From: an uncultured Lachnospiraceae bacterium
Lineage (GTDB): Bacteria; Bacillota; Clostridia; Lachnospirales; Lachnospiraceae
Assembly (NCBI GenBank): GCA_947627245.1
Contig: CANQVH010000039.1
Coordinates: 1 to 34,181 of the forward strand
Direction of reading: 5' to 3'
Length of the DNA stretch: 34,181 bases
Both the position numbers and the translations under genes were made by a program. Below, in pieces: positions 1 through 8,143 of the stretch. How positions within the stretch are numbered: position 1 is the stretch's first letter; the number at the start of each line of letters is the position of its first letter. The notes under the pieces are model-generated. The model had not been told where the DNA came from. It saw only the letters and a list, made by a program, of their open reading frames with translations, and made no database searches.

Positions 1-27
1 TGTAATGAAGTAATATACTTCATTACA
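1..27. repeat. Perfect 12-bp inverted repeat at window edge
   Basis: TGTAATGAAGTA and its exact reverse complement flank a 3-base spacer. It is followed by CTTTT and lies 30 bases before the helicase start. It could be an operator for the helicase or the tail of a terminator for a gene left of the window. The AT-rich stem argues against a strong intrinsic terminator. The missing left flank prevents a decision. Confidence 0.5.
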
Positions 28-57
28 CTTTTGCGACAGCCGGAAGGGGAGAATGGT

Positions 58-2223
58 ATGGGAGCAATCCTGTTCGGGCACAATCAGGAAGCATACGAAG
101 CGGCTGCCGCCATGCTGGAGAAAAAAGGCCGGGCGGCTGTGATCCATCCGACCGGTACGGGGAAGTCCTTCATCGCATTCCAACTGTGTACGGATCACCC
201 GGGTGCGATTGTGTGCTGGGTGTCACCGTCTGAGTACATTTTTCAGGCACAAATTGAAAACTGGAACGCGGCATGCGGGTCAGAACTTTCAAATATCCGT
301 TTCCTTACATACGCGAGGCTTATGCTGATGCAGGAGGAAGAGCTTGCGCAGATCCGGCCGGATTATATCGTGCTCGACGAATTCCACCGGTGCGGCGCGA
401 AGATGTGGGGACAGGGCGTGCAGAGATTACTGGCGCAGTATCCGAAAACTCCTGTGCTCGGGCTCTCCGCGACGAACATCCGTTATCTGGACGGGCAGCG
501 GGACATGGCCGACGAGCTGTTTGATGGGAATATCGCTTCCGAGATGACGCTCGGGGACGCGATCGTGCGCGGCATCCTGAATCCGCCGAAGTACGTGCTT
601 TCCATGTATTCCTGTCAGAAGGAGTTGGAGCGCTACCGCGAACGCGCCAAGAATGCGAAGAGCAAAGCAGTGCGCGCGGAGGCGGAGAAATATTTGGAGG
701 CTTTGCGGCGGGCGCTTGAAAAGGCGGACGGACTGGACGAGATCTTTCGGAAGCATATGGCGGCAGAATCGGGTAGCGAAATACAAGAGAAAGCGGGACA
801 GATTGATAAGGCAGAAAAATTTTACGCAAAGAGGCAGTCCAGACGATTTGGAAAATATCTTATATTTTGTGCGAATTATGAGCATATGCAGGAGATGATC
901 GCAAAGGTTCCGGAATGGTTCGCGAAGGTGGATCCAGAGCCGCACGTTTATTCGGTCTACTCAGAGGACGCGCAGGCGGAGGAAGCGTTCGCGAGGTTTA
1001 AGGCGGATGAAAGCAGGCACCTGAAGCTCCTGTTCTGCATCGATATGCTGAACGAAGGCATCCACGTCGAAGATGTAAGCGGGGTGATCCTGCTGAGACC
1101 GACCATCTCACCGATCATCTACAAGCAGCAGATCGGACGGGCATTGTCCGCGGGGCAGAAGCAGGGCGAAAATGCCGTGATCTTCGACGTGGTGATGAAC
1201 ATCGAAAACCTGTACAGCATCGGGACGGTCGAGGACGAGATGCAGGCGGCGGTGCGGTATTACCGGGACCGCGGAGAATCGGAGCTGATCGTCAACGAGC
1301 ATTTCCGCATCACGGACGAGGTACAGGACTGCATGCGGCTGTTTCGAAAGTTAAACGAGACATTGGGCGCTTCATGGGAGCTGATGTACCAAGCTGCCGA
1401 GCAGTATTACGAAACACATGGAAATCTGGAAGCGACGAAGCGGTATATGACGGAGGACGGGCTGTCTTTAGGGCAGTGGCTGGACACACAGCGAAAAGTG
1501 CGTGCCGGGAAGGTAAAAGGCGCCCTCACGGAAGCACAGATTAAAAGGCTGGACGTGCTGGGGATGCGCTGGGGATCGAAGAGCGACCAGAACTGGGAGC
1601 AGCATTTCAAAACGGCGCAGGAGTATTACCGGGAGCACGGGAATCTGCTGGTGAATGTGTGGAACGGAGATTATCATGACGTGAATCTCGGAAAGTGGCT
1701 TGCGCAGCTTCGAACTTACCGGAAGAGCGGCATCCGGGCGAATTACCTGACCGAAGAGCGGGCCGAAGCGCTTGACTCGATCGGGATGGTATGGGACGTG
1801 CCGGATTACTTGTGGGAACAGAATTATCATGCGGCGGTGCAGTACCACAAAGAGCACGGAGATCTGGATGTGCCGTACTATTACGTCACTCCTGACGGCG
1901 TGAAGCTTGGCGTATGGATTGCAAATACACGCTTTGCCGGAAGGAATGAGGGAACCGGAAGGGCAGAATTGACAGAGGATCAGAGGCGACGGCTTGATGA
2001 GCTTGGCATGATTTGGGAGAACAGAAACAATGCTATATGGGAGCGTTCTTATGCGGCGGCATGCCGTTACCGGAAGGAGTATGGCAATCTGAATATTCCG
2101 GTCGCCTATGTGACGGAGGACGGCTGTCATCTTGGGCGTTGGATTCGAAAACAAAGAAATTCCTATAACAATAGGATGAATAAAGAACGAAGGATAAAGC
2201 TGGAAAAAATCGGAATAAAGTAA
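58..2223 (+). CDS. DExH-box helicase with four C-terminal helicase-associated (HA) repeats
   Basis: Superfamily 2 nucleic-acid helicase of about 721 residues. Visible motifs are Walker A GTGKS (residues 33-37), DEFH Walker B (about 105), a GLSAT motif III and QQIGRAL motif VI (about 355). The C-terminal half holds four divergent copies of a roughly 70-residue unit with the pattern W-x-(10)-YY-x-x-HG-(N/D)-L ... LG-x-W ... LGM-x-W, typical of the helicase-associated domain. The ATG at 58 is chosen because AAGGGGAG precedes it closely; an in-frame TTG at 31 has no such site. Such proteins are often accessory or mobile-linked in Firmicutes and their substrate is not known from sequence. It stands alone, 167 bases before the glycan genes, with AT-rich last codons. 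The helicase class is secure; the biological role is unknown. Confidence 0.88.
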   Translation: MGAILFGHNQEAYEAAAAMLEKKGRAAVIHPTGTGKSFIAFQLCTDHPGAIVCWVSPSEYIFQAQIENWNAACGSELSNIRFLTYARLMLMQEEELAQIRPDYIVLDEFHRCGAKMWGQGVQRLLAQYPKTPVLGLSATNIRYLDGQRDMADELFDGNIASEMTLGDAIVRGILNPPKYVLSMYSCQKELERYRERAKNAKSKAVRAEAEKYLEALRRALEKADGLDEIFRKHMAAESGSEIQEKAGQIDKAEKFYAKRQSRRFGKYLIFCANYEHMQEMIAKVPEWFAKVDPEPHVYSVYSEDAQAEEAFARFKADESRHLKLLFCIDMLNEGIHVEDVSGVILLRPTISPIIYKQQIGRALSAGQKQGENAVIFDVVMNIENLYSIGTVEDEMQAAVRYYRDRGESELIVNEHFRITDEVQDCMRLFRKLNETLGASWELMYQAAEQYYETHGNLEATKRYMTEDGLSLGQWLDTQRKVRAGKVKGALTEAQIKRLDVLGMRWGSKSDQNWEQHFKTAQEYYREHGNLLVNVWNGDYHDVNLGKWLAQLRTYRKSGIRANYLTEERAEALDSIGMVWDVPDYLWEQNYHAAVQYHKEHGDLDVPYYYVTPDGVKLGVWIANTRFAGRNEGTGRAELTEDQRRRLDELGMIWENRNNAIWERSYAAACRYRKEYGNLNIPVAYVTEDGCHLGRWIRKQRNSYNNRMNKERRIKLEKIGIK

Positions 2224-2390
2224 AAGAAATATTAATCTATTTTTCTGGTGTTTGGGTTGGGAATATAGAAGTAGAAAGCAGGAAGAGTGTGTTGATATGG
2301 GAGCTGTGGAAATAGAACAGTGACAAGGAACAGAAATATGACACCGAAAACATAGTAAAAATCGTTCGAAAGAACCGGAGGGATGGATGA

Positions 2391-3068
2391 GTGGATACAT
2401 ATATGGAAAAGGAAATGCAAGTCGGGAAAACGGGCGGCCTGAAGGCATGCCCGAACGAGAGCAAGGCATACGCTTTTACTAAGCGGGGATTTGACATCAC
2501 GGCAAGTTTGGCGGCACTTATCATCCTCAGTCCGGTGCTCCTGCTGACGGCAGTCGCGGTCTATATAGACGACCCCGGGCCGGTCATTTATTCGAACGAA
2601 CTGGTGGGGAAGGGCGGAAAGCCGTTCCGGATCCTGAAGTTCCGGAGCATGTACCGGAATGCCGCAGAGATCGCGGTATCGGCGCATGCCGACAAAGGGG
2701 ACGCGAGCGTCACGTTCAAGCTGGCGAATGACCCGAGAGTGACACGGGTAGGACGGTTTATACGGCGCGCCTGCATCGACGAGCTGCCGCAGCTTGTGAA
2801 CATCCTGCGCGGGGATATGAGCTTCGTGGGACCGAGGCCCCTGCCGCCGTATGCGTTCAAGCAGTTGACGGAGTACGACCGGCAGCGCTACATGGTGCGG
2901 GGAGGGCTTTTGTGCTACTGGCAGATCAGCGACCGGAGCAAGGTCACGCTGGAAGAATGGATGGACATGGATATCCGCTACATCAACGAGGCAAGTGTTT
3001 GGACAGACCTGAAGATCCTGCTGATGACCGTGCCGGCCCTGTTCATGACGATATGGAAGAATTACTGA
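2391..3068 (+). CDS. Initiating sugar-phosphate transferase (bacterial sugar transferase family)
   Basis: Polyprenyl-phosphate sugar-1-phosphate transferase of 225 residues that would start glycan assembly on undecaprenyl phosphate at the inner face of the membrane. One hydrophobic segment (about residues 36-59) precedes the catalytic part with KFRSM, the RRACIDELPQL motif and SFVGPRP, all hallmarks of the WcaJ/EpsL-type family. The short form lacks the extra N-terminal membrane helices of WcaJ/WbaP. A GTG start at 2391 is preferred because GGAGGG ends 8 bases upstream; the ATG at 2383 is out of frame and ends quickly, and the ATG at 2403 is too far from the site. The 2224-2390 gap shows no convincing promoter. 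It presumably provides the first sugar for the downstream Wzx/Wzy locus. Confidence 0.9.
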   Translation: MDTYMEKEMQVGKTGGLKACPNESKAYAFTKRGFDITASLAALIILSPVLLLTAVAVYIDDPGPVIYSNELVGKGGKPFRILKFRSMYRNAAEIAVSAHADKGDASVTFKLANDPRVTRVGRFIRRACIDELPQLVNILRGDMSFVGPRPLPPYAFKQLTEYDRQRYMVRGGLLCYWQISDRSKVTLEEWMDMDIRYINEASVWTDLKILLMTVPALFMTIWKNY

Positions 3069-3195
3069 AAAGCGATCCAAGGAAGTGCGCAGGACAGACA
3101 TTGGAAAGTGCAATACCCCCAAATACGAAAATGCGAAAACGGATATAAAAGATCAAAGCCAGATATAGAGAAACACAGAAAGGAAGACATAACTT

Positions 3196-5127
3196 ATGAA
3201 TATATTCGTACCGGGCAGGCTTTGCCTGTTCGGGGAACACAGTGACTGGGCCGGGCTATATAACCGCACAAATTCAGAAGTGGAGCCGGGCATGGCGATC
3301 GTGACCGGCATCGAGCAGGGGATCTATGGCTACGTGGAGCGCTCGGACAAGTTCCGCTTCCGCGGCATGAAGGAGGACGGCAGCCACGGGGAATGGATCG
3401 AGTGGCCGATGTCGGTGAAGCAGCTCAAGGCGACCGCGGAAGAGGGCGGCTATTATTCGTATGTGGCGGGCGTGGCGGCGTTCATGCTGGAATACTACGA
3501 CGTGGGCGGCTTGTCCGTGGACATCACGAAGGTGACGATCCCGGTGAAGAAGGGCCTGTCCTCGAGCGCGGCGATCTGCGTGCTGGTGGCGCGTGGCTTC
3601 AACCTGACCTACGACCTGCAGATGTCGGTGCGCGGGGAGATGGAGGCGGCCTACCGGGGCGAGATCATGACGCCGTCGCGGTGCGGGAGGCTGGATCAGG
3701 CCTGCGCATACGGGGAGAAGCCGGTGCTGATGCGGTTTGCGAGCGAGAACATCGAGGTGGAGCGTCTGGCAGTGGGGAAGGACCTGCACTGGGTGTTCGC
3801 CGACCTGAACGGGGAGAAGGACACGAAGAAGATCCTGTCGTCCCTGAACGCATGCTACCCGTTCGCACAGGACGAGCAGTCGAAAAAGGTGCAGGAGGCC
3901 CTCGGGCCGGACAACCGGAAGCTCGTGGAGCAGGTGATAGAGGCGATGCGGCGCGGGGACGCGGCAAGGATCGGCGCGCTGATGGACGAGTCCCAGAGGC
4001 TCTTCGATGAGAAGGTCGCGGGGGCATGCCCGTCGGAGTTCGACTCGCCCCTGCTGCATGCGGTGATGGCGGACCCGGAGGTGAAGCACCTGTCGCTCGG
4101 CGTGAAGGGCGTGGGGAGCCACGGGGACGGGACGGTGCAGATGATCTGCGCGGACGCGGAAAAGCAGGAGGCATTGTGCGCATACCTGAACGGGAAAGGG
4201 ATGGATGCGTACGTGTTCACGATAAAAAGACAAAGGAGCGTGAGGAAGGCGGTCATCCCGGCGGCGGGCTTCGGGACACGGATGTTCCCGGCGACGAAGG
4301 TCGTGAAGAAGGAGCTGTTCCCGGTGGTGGACCGGGACGGCATCGCGAAGCCTGCGCTGCTGGTGCTGCTGCAGGAGCTGGAGCAGGCGGGGATCGAGGA
4401 GGTCGCCCTGATCGTGAGCCCGGGGGACCGGGAGGAGTTCGACCGGCTGTTCAAGCGGGACCTGACGATCGAGCATTACCGGAAGCTGCCGAAGGCGCTG
4501 CGGGAGGTCAACGTGGCGATCCAGCGGCTGGGGCAGAAGATCACGTACATCGAGCAGGAGGAGCAGTTAGGCTTCGGGCATGCGGTGTACCAGGCGAAGG
4601 ACTTTGCCGGGGAGGAGCCAGTGCTGATGCTTTTGGGAGACCACATCTATACGACGGACAGCCGGAAGAACTGCGCGAGCCAGTTGATGGACGCCTATGA
4701 GAGGAGCGGGCAGTTGACGCTGTCTCTGGACGAGGTGAGGCTGGAGGACGTGATGCATTATGGGATCATCACGGGGCAGTTCACGGACGGGGAGGAGCGG
4801 CTGATGCAGGCGTCGGACATGGTGGAGAAGCCGACGATGGAATATGCGCGGCTGCATCTGGGCGTGAAGGACAAGAGGGGCGTGGATAAGTATTACTGCG
4901 TGTTCGGGCAGTATGTGCTGACGCCGAAGGTGTTCGAGCTGCTGGGACGCGACATCGCGGAAGGGCGGAAGAGCGAGAACGGGGAATACGGGCTGACGAG
5001 CGTACTTCGTGAGATCTGCCGGACGGAAGGGATGACGGCCTACCGGATCGACGGGGAGCGGCACGACATCGGGATCCCGGAGGAATACCTGAGGACGATG
5101 GCGAAATATGGAAAGGAAAACGAATAG
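3196..5127 (+). CDS. Bifunctional GHMP sugar kinase / sugar-1-phosphate nucleotidyltransferase fusion
   Basis: A 643-residue fusion. Residues 1 to about 345 are a GHMP kinase: GRLCLFGEHSDW (galactokinase-like signature), GLSSSAA phosphate-binding loop near 120 and a GVGSHGDGTV motif-3 segment near 305. Residues about 349-643 are a nucleotidyltransferase with AAGFGTR...P.T..KK, resembling GalU/UTP-sugar pyrophosphorylases. One protein could therefore phosphorylate a free sugar at C1 and convert it to a nucleotide sugar, a salvage route. The domain order is the reverse of the fucokinase/GDP-fucose pyrophosphorylase Fkp. The substrate is not visible; galactose, arabinose or a related sugar are candidates. 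A GAAAGGAAG site precedes the ATG. No frameshift or stop separates the domains, so the fusion is real in this sequence. Confidence 0.85.
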   Translation: MNIFVPGRLCLFGEHSDWAGLYNRTNSEVEPGMAIVTGIEQGIYGYVERSDKFRFRGMKEDGSHGEWIEWPMSVKQLKATAEEGGYYSYVAGVAAFMLEYYDVGGLSVDITKVTIPVKKGLSSSAAICVLVARGFNLTYDLQMSVRGEMEAAYRGEIMTPSRCGRLDQACAYGEKPVLMRFASENIEVERLAVGKDLHWVFADLNGEKDTKKILSSLNACYPFAQDEQSKKVQEALGPDNRKLVEQVIEAMRRGDAARIGALMDESQRLFDEKVAGACPSEFDSPLLHAVMADPEVKHLSLGVKGVGSHGDGTVQMICADAEKQEALCAYLNGKGMDAYVFTIKRQRSVRKAVIPAAGFGTRMFPATKVVKKELFPVVDRDGIAKPALLVLLQELEQAGIEEVALIVSPGDREEFDRLFKRDLTIEHYRKLPKALREVNVAIQRLGQKITYIEQEEQLGFGHAVYQAKDFAGEEPVLMLLGDHIYTTDSRKNCASQLMDAYERSGQLTLSLDEVRLEDVMHYGIITGQFTDGEERLMQASDMVEKPTMEYARLHLGVKDKRGVDKYYCVFGQYVLTPKVFELLGRDIAEGRKSENGEYGLTSVLREICRTEGMTAYRIDGERHDIGIPEEYLRTMAKYGKENE

Positions 5128-5140
5128 AAACAGAAGCTGA

Positions 5141-5173
5141 CAAAAGAAAAGCCGCCAGCGGTAGGCTGACGGC
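5141..5173 (-). terminator. Intrinsic terminator of the toxin-antitoxin module
   Basis: Read on the minus strand, GCCGTCAGC and GCTGGCGGC form a 9-bp stem (one wobble) around a 5-base loop, followed directly by TTTTCTTTT. It lies 37 bases past the toxin stop codon. It may also help end the plus-strand kinase fusion transcript, but the T-run favours the minus direction. Confidence 0.75.
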
Positions 5174-5209
5174 AGTTGGATGCAATGCAGCGCTTGGTCT
5201 TTCATACTG

Positions 5210-5485
5210 TCATAACAGATCCGAGTGTGTTCCGGTTCTGGAGAGGAAGAGGATAAGATCATCACCGTCCACGCGGTAGATGAGCAGCCAGTCGGGGGAA
5301 ATATGGCATTCGCGAAATCCGGTATAATCACCGGTCAGCGCATGATCCCTGTTCTTCTCAGGAAGCGGCTGCCGGCTGGCAAGGGTGTTAACCACCGCGT
5401 CAAGCAGATCAAGGTCATACCCACGCTTTGCTGCTGTCTTCAGATCCTTCTTAAACCGGTTGGAAAGAACTATGTTAAGCATCAT
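5210..5485 (-). CDS. yafQ: YafQ-family toxin (RelE superfamily mRNA interferase)
   Basis: A 91-residue basic protein whose C-terminal part, H-x-x-PDWLLIYR followed by RTGTHSDLL, matches the YafQ/RelE fold. The family's catalytic histidine is in the GTH motif. YafQ toxins cut mRNA at the ribosome and are neutralised by a DinJ antitoxin. The start ATGATG overlaps the last 11 bases of the antitoxin gene, the usual coupled arrangement. It is oriented against the surrounding glycan genes and ends before a clear terminator. Length and active-site residues are normal, so it is probably functional. Confidence 0.88.
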   Translation of the reverse strand: MMLNIVLSNRFKKDLKTAAKRGYDLDLLDAVVNTLASRQPLPEKNRDHALTGDYTGFRECHISPDWLLIYRVDGDDLILFLSRTGTHSDLL

Positions 5486-5756
5486 GAAGTACCTCGTTCA
5501 TCGCATCGAGGAAAGAGGGATACCGTTTATACTGTTCCGGATGAGCCTTCATCGTATAGAACTCGTTCATAGCGGCAGCGGTCTCGGCGTTTGGGATTTC
5601 CCTCTGGATAGAAAAAGGGAACCCCTGTACGCGCAGGGCCTGCTTCAGAAAAACCGTGATAGCAGTCGTGAGATCCATACCAAGATCTGCAAACAGCGCC
5701 TGACTGTTCTTTTTCAGGTCGGCGTCCAAGCTGATGTTTGTGCTTACTTTCGACAT
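5475..5756 (-). CDS. dinJ: RelB/DinJ-family antitoxin
   Basis: A 93-residue protein whose N-terminus (KVSTNISLDADLKK) is a ribbon-helix-helix DNA-binding segment, followed by the MDLTTAITVFLKQAL helix typical of RelB/DinJ. It would bind the downstream toxin and repress its own promoter. AAGGAGGT sits 6-7 bases before the ATG. The toxin start lies inside the last codons, so the two are translationally coupled. A near-consensus promoter and a palindrome lie just upstream. Confidence 0.9.
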   Translation of the reverse strand: MSKVSTNISLDADLKKNSQALFADLGMDLTTAITVFLKQALRVQGFPFSIQREIPNAETAAAMNEFYTMKAHPEQYKRYPSFLDAMNEVLHDA

Positions 5757-5786
5757 AGGGATACCTCCTTAATAGATTTCGTTACC

Positions 5787-5815
5787 ACTATACCGCCCAA
5801 AAGGCGTGTTGTCAA
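5787..5815 (-). promoter_or_regulatory. Promoter of dinJ-yafQ
   Basis: On the minus strand TTGACA (-35, plus 5810-5815) is 17 bases from TATAGT (-10, plus 5787-5792). The -35 is perfect and the -10 has one mismatch. The antitoxin start is about 30 bases downstream of the -10. The spacer contains a small CGCC/GGCG dyad. Confidence 0.82.
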
Positions 5816-5819
5816 TATA

Positions 5820-5831
5820 TTATGCGCATAA
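5820..5831. promoter_or_regulatory. Candidate antitoxin operator palindrome
   Basis: TTATGCGCATAA is a perfect 12-bp palindrome 4 bases upstream of the -35 of the dinJ promoter. RelB/DinJ ribbon-helix-helix dimers bind short palindromes next to their promoter, so autoregulation here is plausible. No second copy was seen. Confidence 0.5.
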
Positions 5832-5946
5832 CAGGCACGATTAAATGAAACAAATATTACATAATCAATCAGCCGGCCCGGCATGATCTTAAAATCCTGC
5901 CGGAAACTGTGAAGGTTATTGTGACAAAAGAAGGAGCGCAGTGAAC

Positions 5947-6918
5947 ATGATTTTGATATGTGGAGGGGCCGGATACATCGGCTCGCATGCAAACAAACTG
6001 CTGGCTGCCCGCGGATATGAGACAGTTGTCTTTGACAACCTTGTCTACGGCCACCGGGAGGCAGTGAAGTGGGGAAAGTTCATAAAAGGCGACCTGAAGG
6101 ATCCGGAAGAGATCGATGCGGTATTTGAAAACTACCCGATCGATGCGGTGATGCACTTCGCGGCATACGCGTATGTAGGCGAATCAGTGGTCGAACCAGA
6201 GAAGTATTACGTAAATAATGTGGCGAATACGCTGAACCTCCTGCATGCGATGCGGGAACATGGATGTAATAAGATCATCTTCTCGTCGACATGCGCGACC
6301 TACGGGGAGCCGGAGAAGGTGCCGATTACGGAGGACATGACACAGAAGCCTGTGAACCCATACGGGGCAAGCAAGTTCATGGTGGAGCGGATCCTGAAGG
6401 ATTACGGGAATGCCTACGGGTTAAAATACATAGCCCTGCGTTACTTTAACGCGGCGGGCGCAGACCCGGAAGGAGAGATCGGAGAGGAACACAATCCGGA
6501 GACACACTTGATCCCACTGGTGCTGGATGCAGCATCCGGGAAAAGGACAGATATCAAAGTATTCGGCACTGATTATCCGACGCGGGACGGGAGTTGCATC
6601 CGGGATTATATCCATGTGACGGATTTAGCAAGTGCCCACCTGCTTGCCTTGGAATATCTGGACAATGGCGGGGAGAGCGGCTGCTTCAACCTCGGGAATG
6701 AGCAGGGTACAAGTGTACTGGAAGTCATCGAAGCAGTGCGGAAGGTGACAGGAAGGGATTTCAAAGTGACAAGGACAGACCGGCGGCCGGGAGATCCGGC
6801 GACATTGGTCGGATCCAGTGAAAAGGCGAAGCAGGTGCTTGGGTGGAGACCTGAGTATGGGGATATAGAGACAATCGTGGAACATGCATGGAAGTGGCAC
6901 GAGAACGAAAAATACTAA
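5947..6918 (+). CDS. galE: UDP-glucose 4-epimerase
   Basis: Short-chain dehydrogenase-type epimerase of about 323 residues interconverting UDP-glucose and UDP-galactose (or the GlcNAc/GalNAc forms). N-terminal NAD motif GGAGYIGSH, catalytic SST-C and Y-G-A-S-K (Tyr139, Lys143) and the RYFNAAGA segment are all present. AAGGAG at 5931-5936 is 10 bases before the ATG at 5947; an in-frame GTG at 5941 is only 4 bases away, so ATG is preferred, although GTG is possible. It is the first gene of the long glycan operon. Its product feeds Glf, which needs UDP-galactose. No convincing promoter was found in the 115 bases upstream. Confidence 0.95.
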   Translation: MILICGGAGYIGSHANKLLAARGYETVVFDNLVYGHREAVKWGKFIKGDLKDPEEIDAVFENYPIDAVMHFAAYAYVGESVVEPEKYYVNNVANTLNLLHAMREHGCNKIIFSSTCATYGEPEKVPITEDMTQKPVNPYGASKFMVERILKDYGNAYGLKYIALRYFNAAGADPEGEIGEEHNPETHLIPLVLDAASGKRTDIKVFGTDYPTRDGSCIRDYIHVTDLASAHLLALEYLDNGGESGCFNLGNEQGTSVLEVIEAVRKVTGRDFKVTRTDRRPGDPATLVGSSEKAKQVLGWRPEYGDIETIVEHAWKWHENEKY

Positions 6919-6942
6919 GCAGAAAGTTGAGGTAACAGCAGG

Positions 6943-8142
6943 ATGGAAAGAGACCCTCTTGTATCGATTATTGCTCCGGTATATAACGTCGAGCAGTACC
7001 TGCCTAAAATGATCGACAGTGTTTTGGCGCAAACCTTCACAGACTTTGAGTTGCTGCTGGTAGACGATGGGACACCGGACAATAGCGGGAAGATCTGTGA
7101 CGAAGTTGCAGCAAGGGACAACCGTATCAGGGTGATACACAAGAAAAACGGAGGCTCGGCAAGTGCACGAAACGAAGGGATGAAAGCAGCGAAAGGCAAA
7201 TATTTCTTCTTTGTGGACTCGGATGACTGGATCGAGGAGAAAATGCTGGAAACCCTTGTTGGCACAGCAGAAAAATATCAATGCATGCTGACGGTTACCG
7301 GATACTGCATGGAGTACTACGAGGATGGGAAGGCGACGGCTTATGATGTATCGCCGGAACCGGCAGCATATTTAGATCAGGAAGATTTCCGCAGAAATGC
7401 GTACCGCTATTTCAACCAAAGTTTTTTCGCGTTTCCATGGAATAAACTTTATCTTGCTGATCATATCAGGAAAAACAAAATAACATGGCCGGAAAACTTC
7501 CGTCAGTGGAACGACCTTCCCTTTAACGTGGATTACATGATGGATATATCTTCTGCTGTGTTTGTACCCGGGTCTATGTACCATTACTTTCGGTCGCGTC
7601 CGGGAGCAGAGGGAGCGGTTGTCTCAGAAAGCCCGGTTTTATACAGCATACGCAGAGAGCAGTTTGAATATATTTTGAAGCTATATCAGTATTGGGGTGT
7701 CAACGACACAGAAAGTATGGGAGAAATCCACGCATATTATGTGTCACGTCTCCTGCAGTGCATACAGGAGACTGCGGCGCAGGAAGGCATCCCGAAAAAG
7801 GAAAAGTATAGGCAGATCAAGGAGATCCTGTCAGACGGGCAGACCCGGAAGAGTCTGGGGATGGCAAAGCCGAAGAATTTTATGATGCGAACAGTTGTCC
7901 TGCCCTTGAGATGGGGACTGGTTTCTCCCTGTTACATAGAAGGAAAAGCCATTGGTTTCGTTAAGAACAAGATGGCAAACACATTCTATCACCTTCGGGC
8001 AAGTGTTGTAAATAAGGGGACTGTCCGGAAAAAGATGTGGGGGGGGGTACAGCTCCTAACTGAATTAAGAAGCGCATCACCCGTTATATCTTTCAGGCTG
8101 ATTGATATGTCTGGCGCTGCCGCCGAAAGGATGGTGGCGTGA
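6943..8142 (+). CDS. GT2 glycosyltransferase with poly-G-gated C-terminal tail
   Basis: Inverting family 2 glycosyltransferase of 399 residues acting on a lipid-linked glycan in the cytoplasm. The GT-A core shows VSIIAPVYN, the LLVDDGTPD segment, NGGSASARNEG and the metal-binding VDSDDW (about 90-95). A run of nine G at 8039-8047 encodes W-G-G near residue 367. With nine G the frame continues 31 more residues (from VQLL to AERMVA) and stops at 8142, one base before the next gene's ATG. With eight or ten G the protein would end within 3-4 residues of the tract (TAA 8057-8059 or TGA 8061-8063). The tail lies outside the recognised catalytic fold, so the switch may act mainly on the downstream GT8 gene. 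Confidence 0.88.
   Translation: MERDPLVSIIAPVYNVEQYLPKMIDSVLAQTFTDFELLLVDDGTPDNSGKICDEVAARDNRIRVIHKKNGGSASARNEGMKAAKGKYFFFVDSDDWIEEKMLETLVGTAEKYQCMLTVTGYCMEYYEDGKATAYDVSPEPAAYLDQEDFRRNAYRYFNQSFFAFPWNKLYLADHIRKNKITWPENFRQWNDLPFNVDYMMDISSAVFVPGSMYHYFRSRPGAEGAVVSESPVLYSIRREQFEYILKLYQYWGVNDTESMGEIHAYYVSRLLQCIQETAAQEGIPKKEKYRQIKEILSDGQTRKSLGMAKPKNFMMRTVVLPLRWGLVSPCYIEGKAIGFVKNKMANTFYHLRASVVNKGTVRKKMWGGVQLLTELRSASPVISFRLIDMSGAAAERMVA
8039..8047 (+). repeat. Poly-G tract 1 (G9), end of GT2 gene
   Basis: Nine consecutive G followed by TAC. The present length keeps the frame open to 8142; either one-base change meets a stop within 16 bases. Candidate slipped-strand phase-variation site. Confidence 0.85.
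8115..8139 (+). promoter_or_regulatory. Hairpin holding the ribosome binding site of GT8 gene A
   Basis: CGCTGCC can pair with GGTGGCG (7 bp, two wobbles), placing the weak ribosome binding site AAAGGA in the loop about 12 bases before the ATG at 8144. Only ribosomes translating the GT2 tail would pass through it. Pairing is inferred by eye. Confidence 0.45.
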
Positions 8143-8143
8143 T

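Noticed and set aside
2383..2442. ATG at 2383 as start of the sugar transferase
   Set aside because: Out of frame with the conserved protein and stops after 19 codons; GTG 2391 has the right spacing to GGAGGG.
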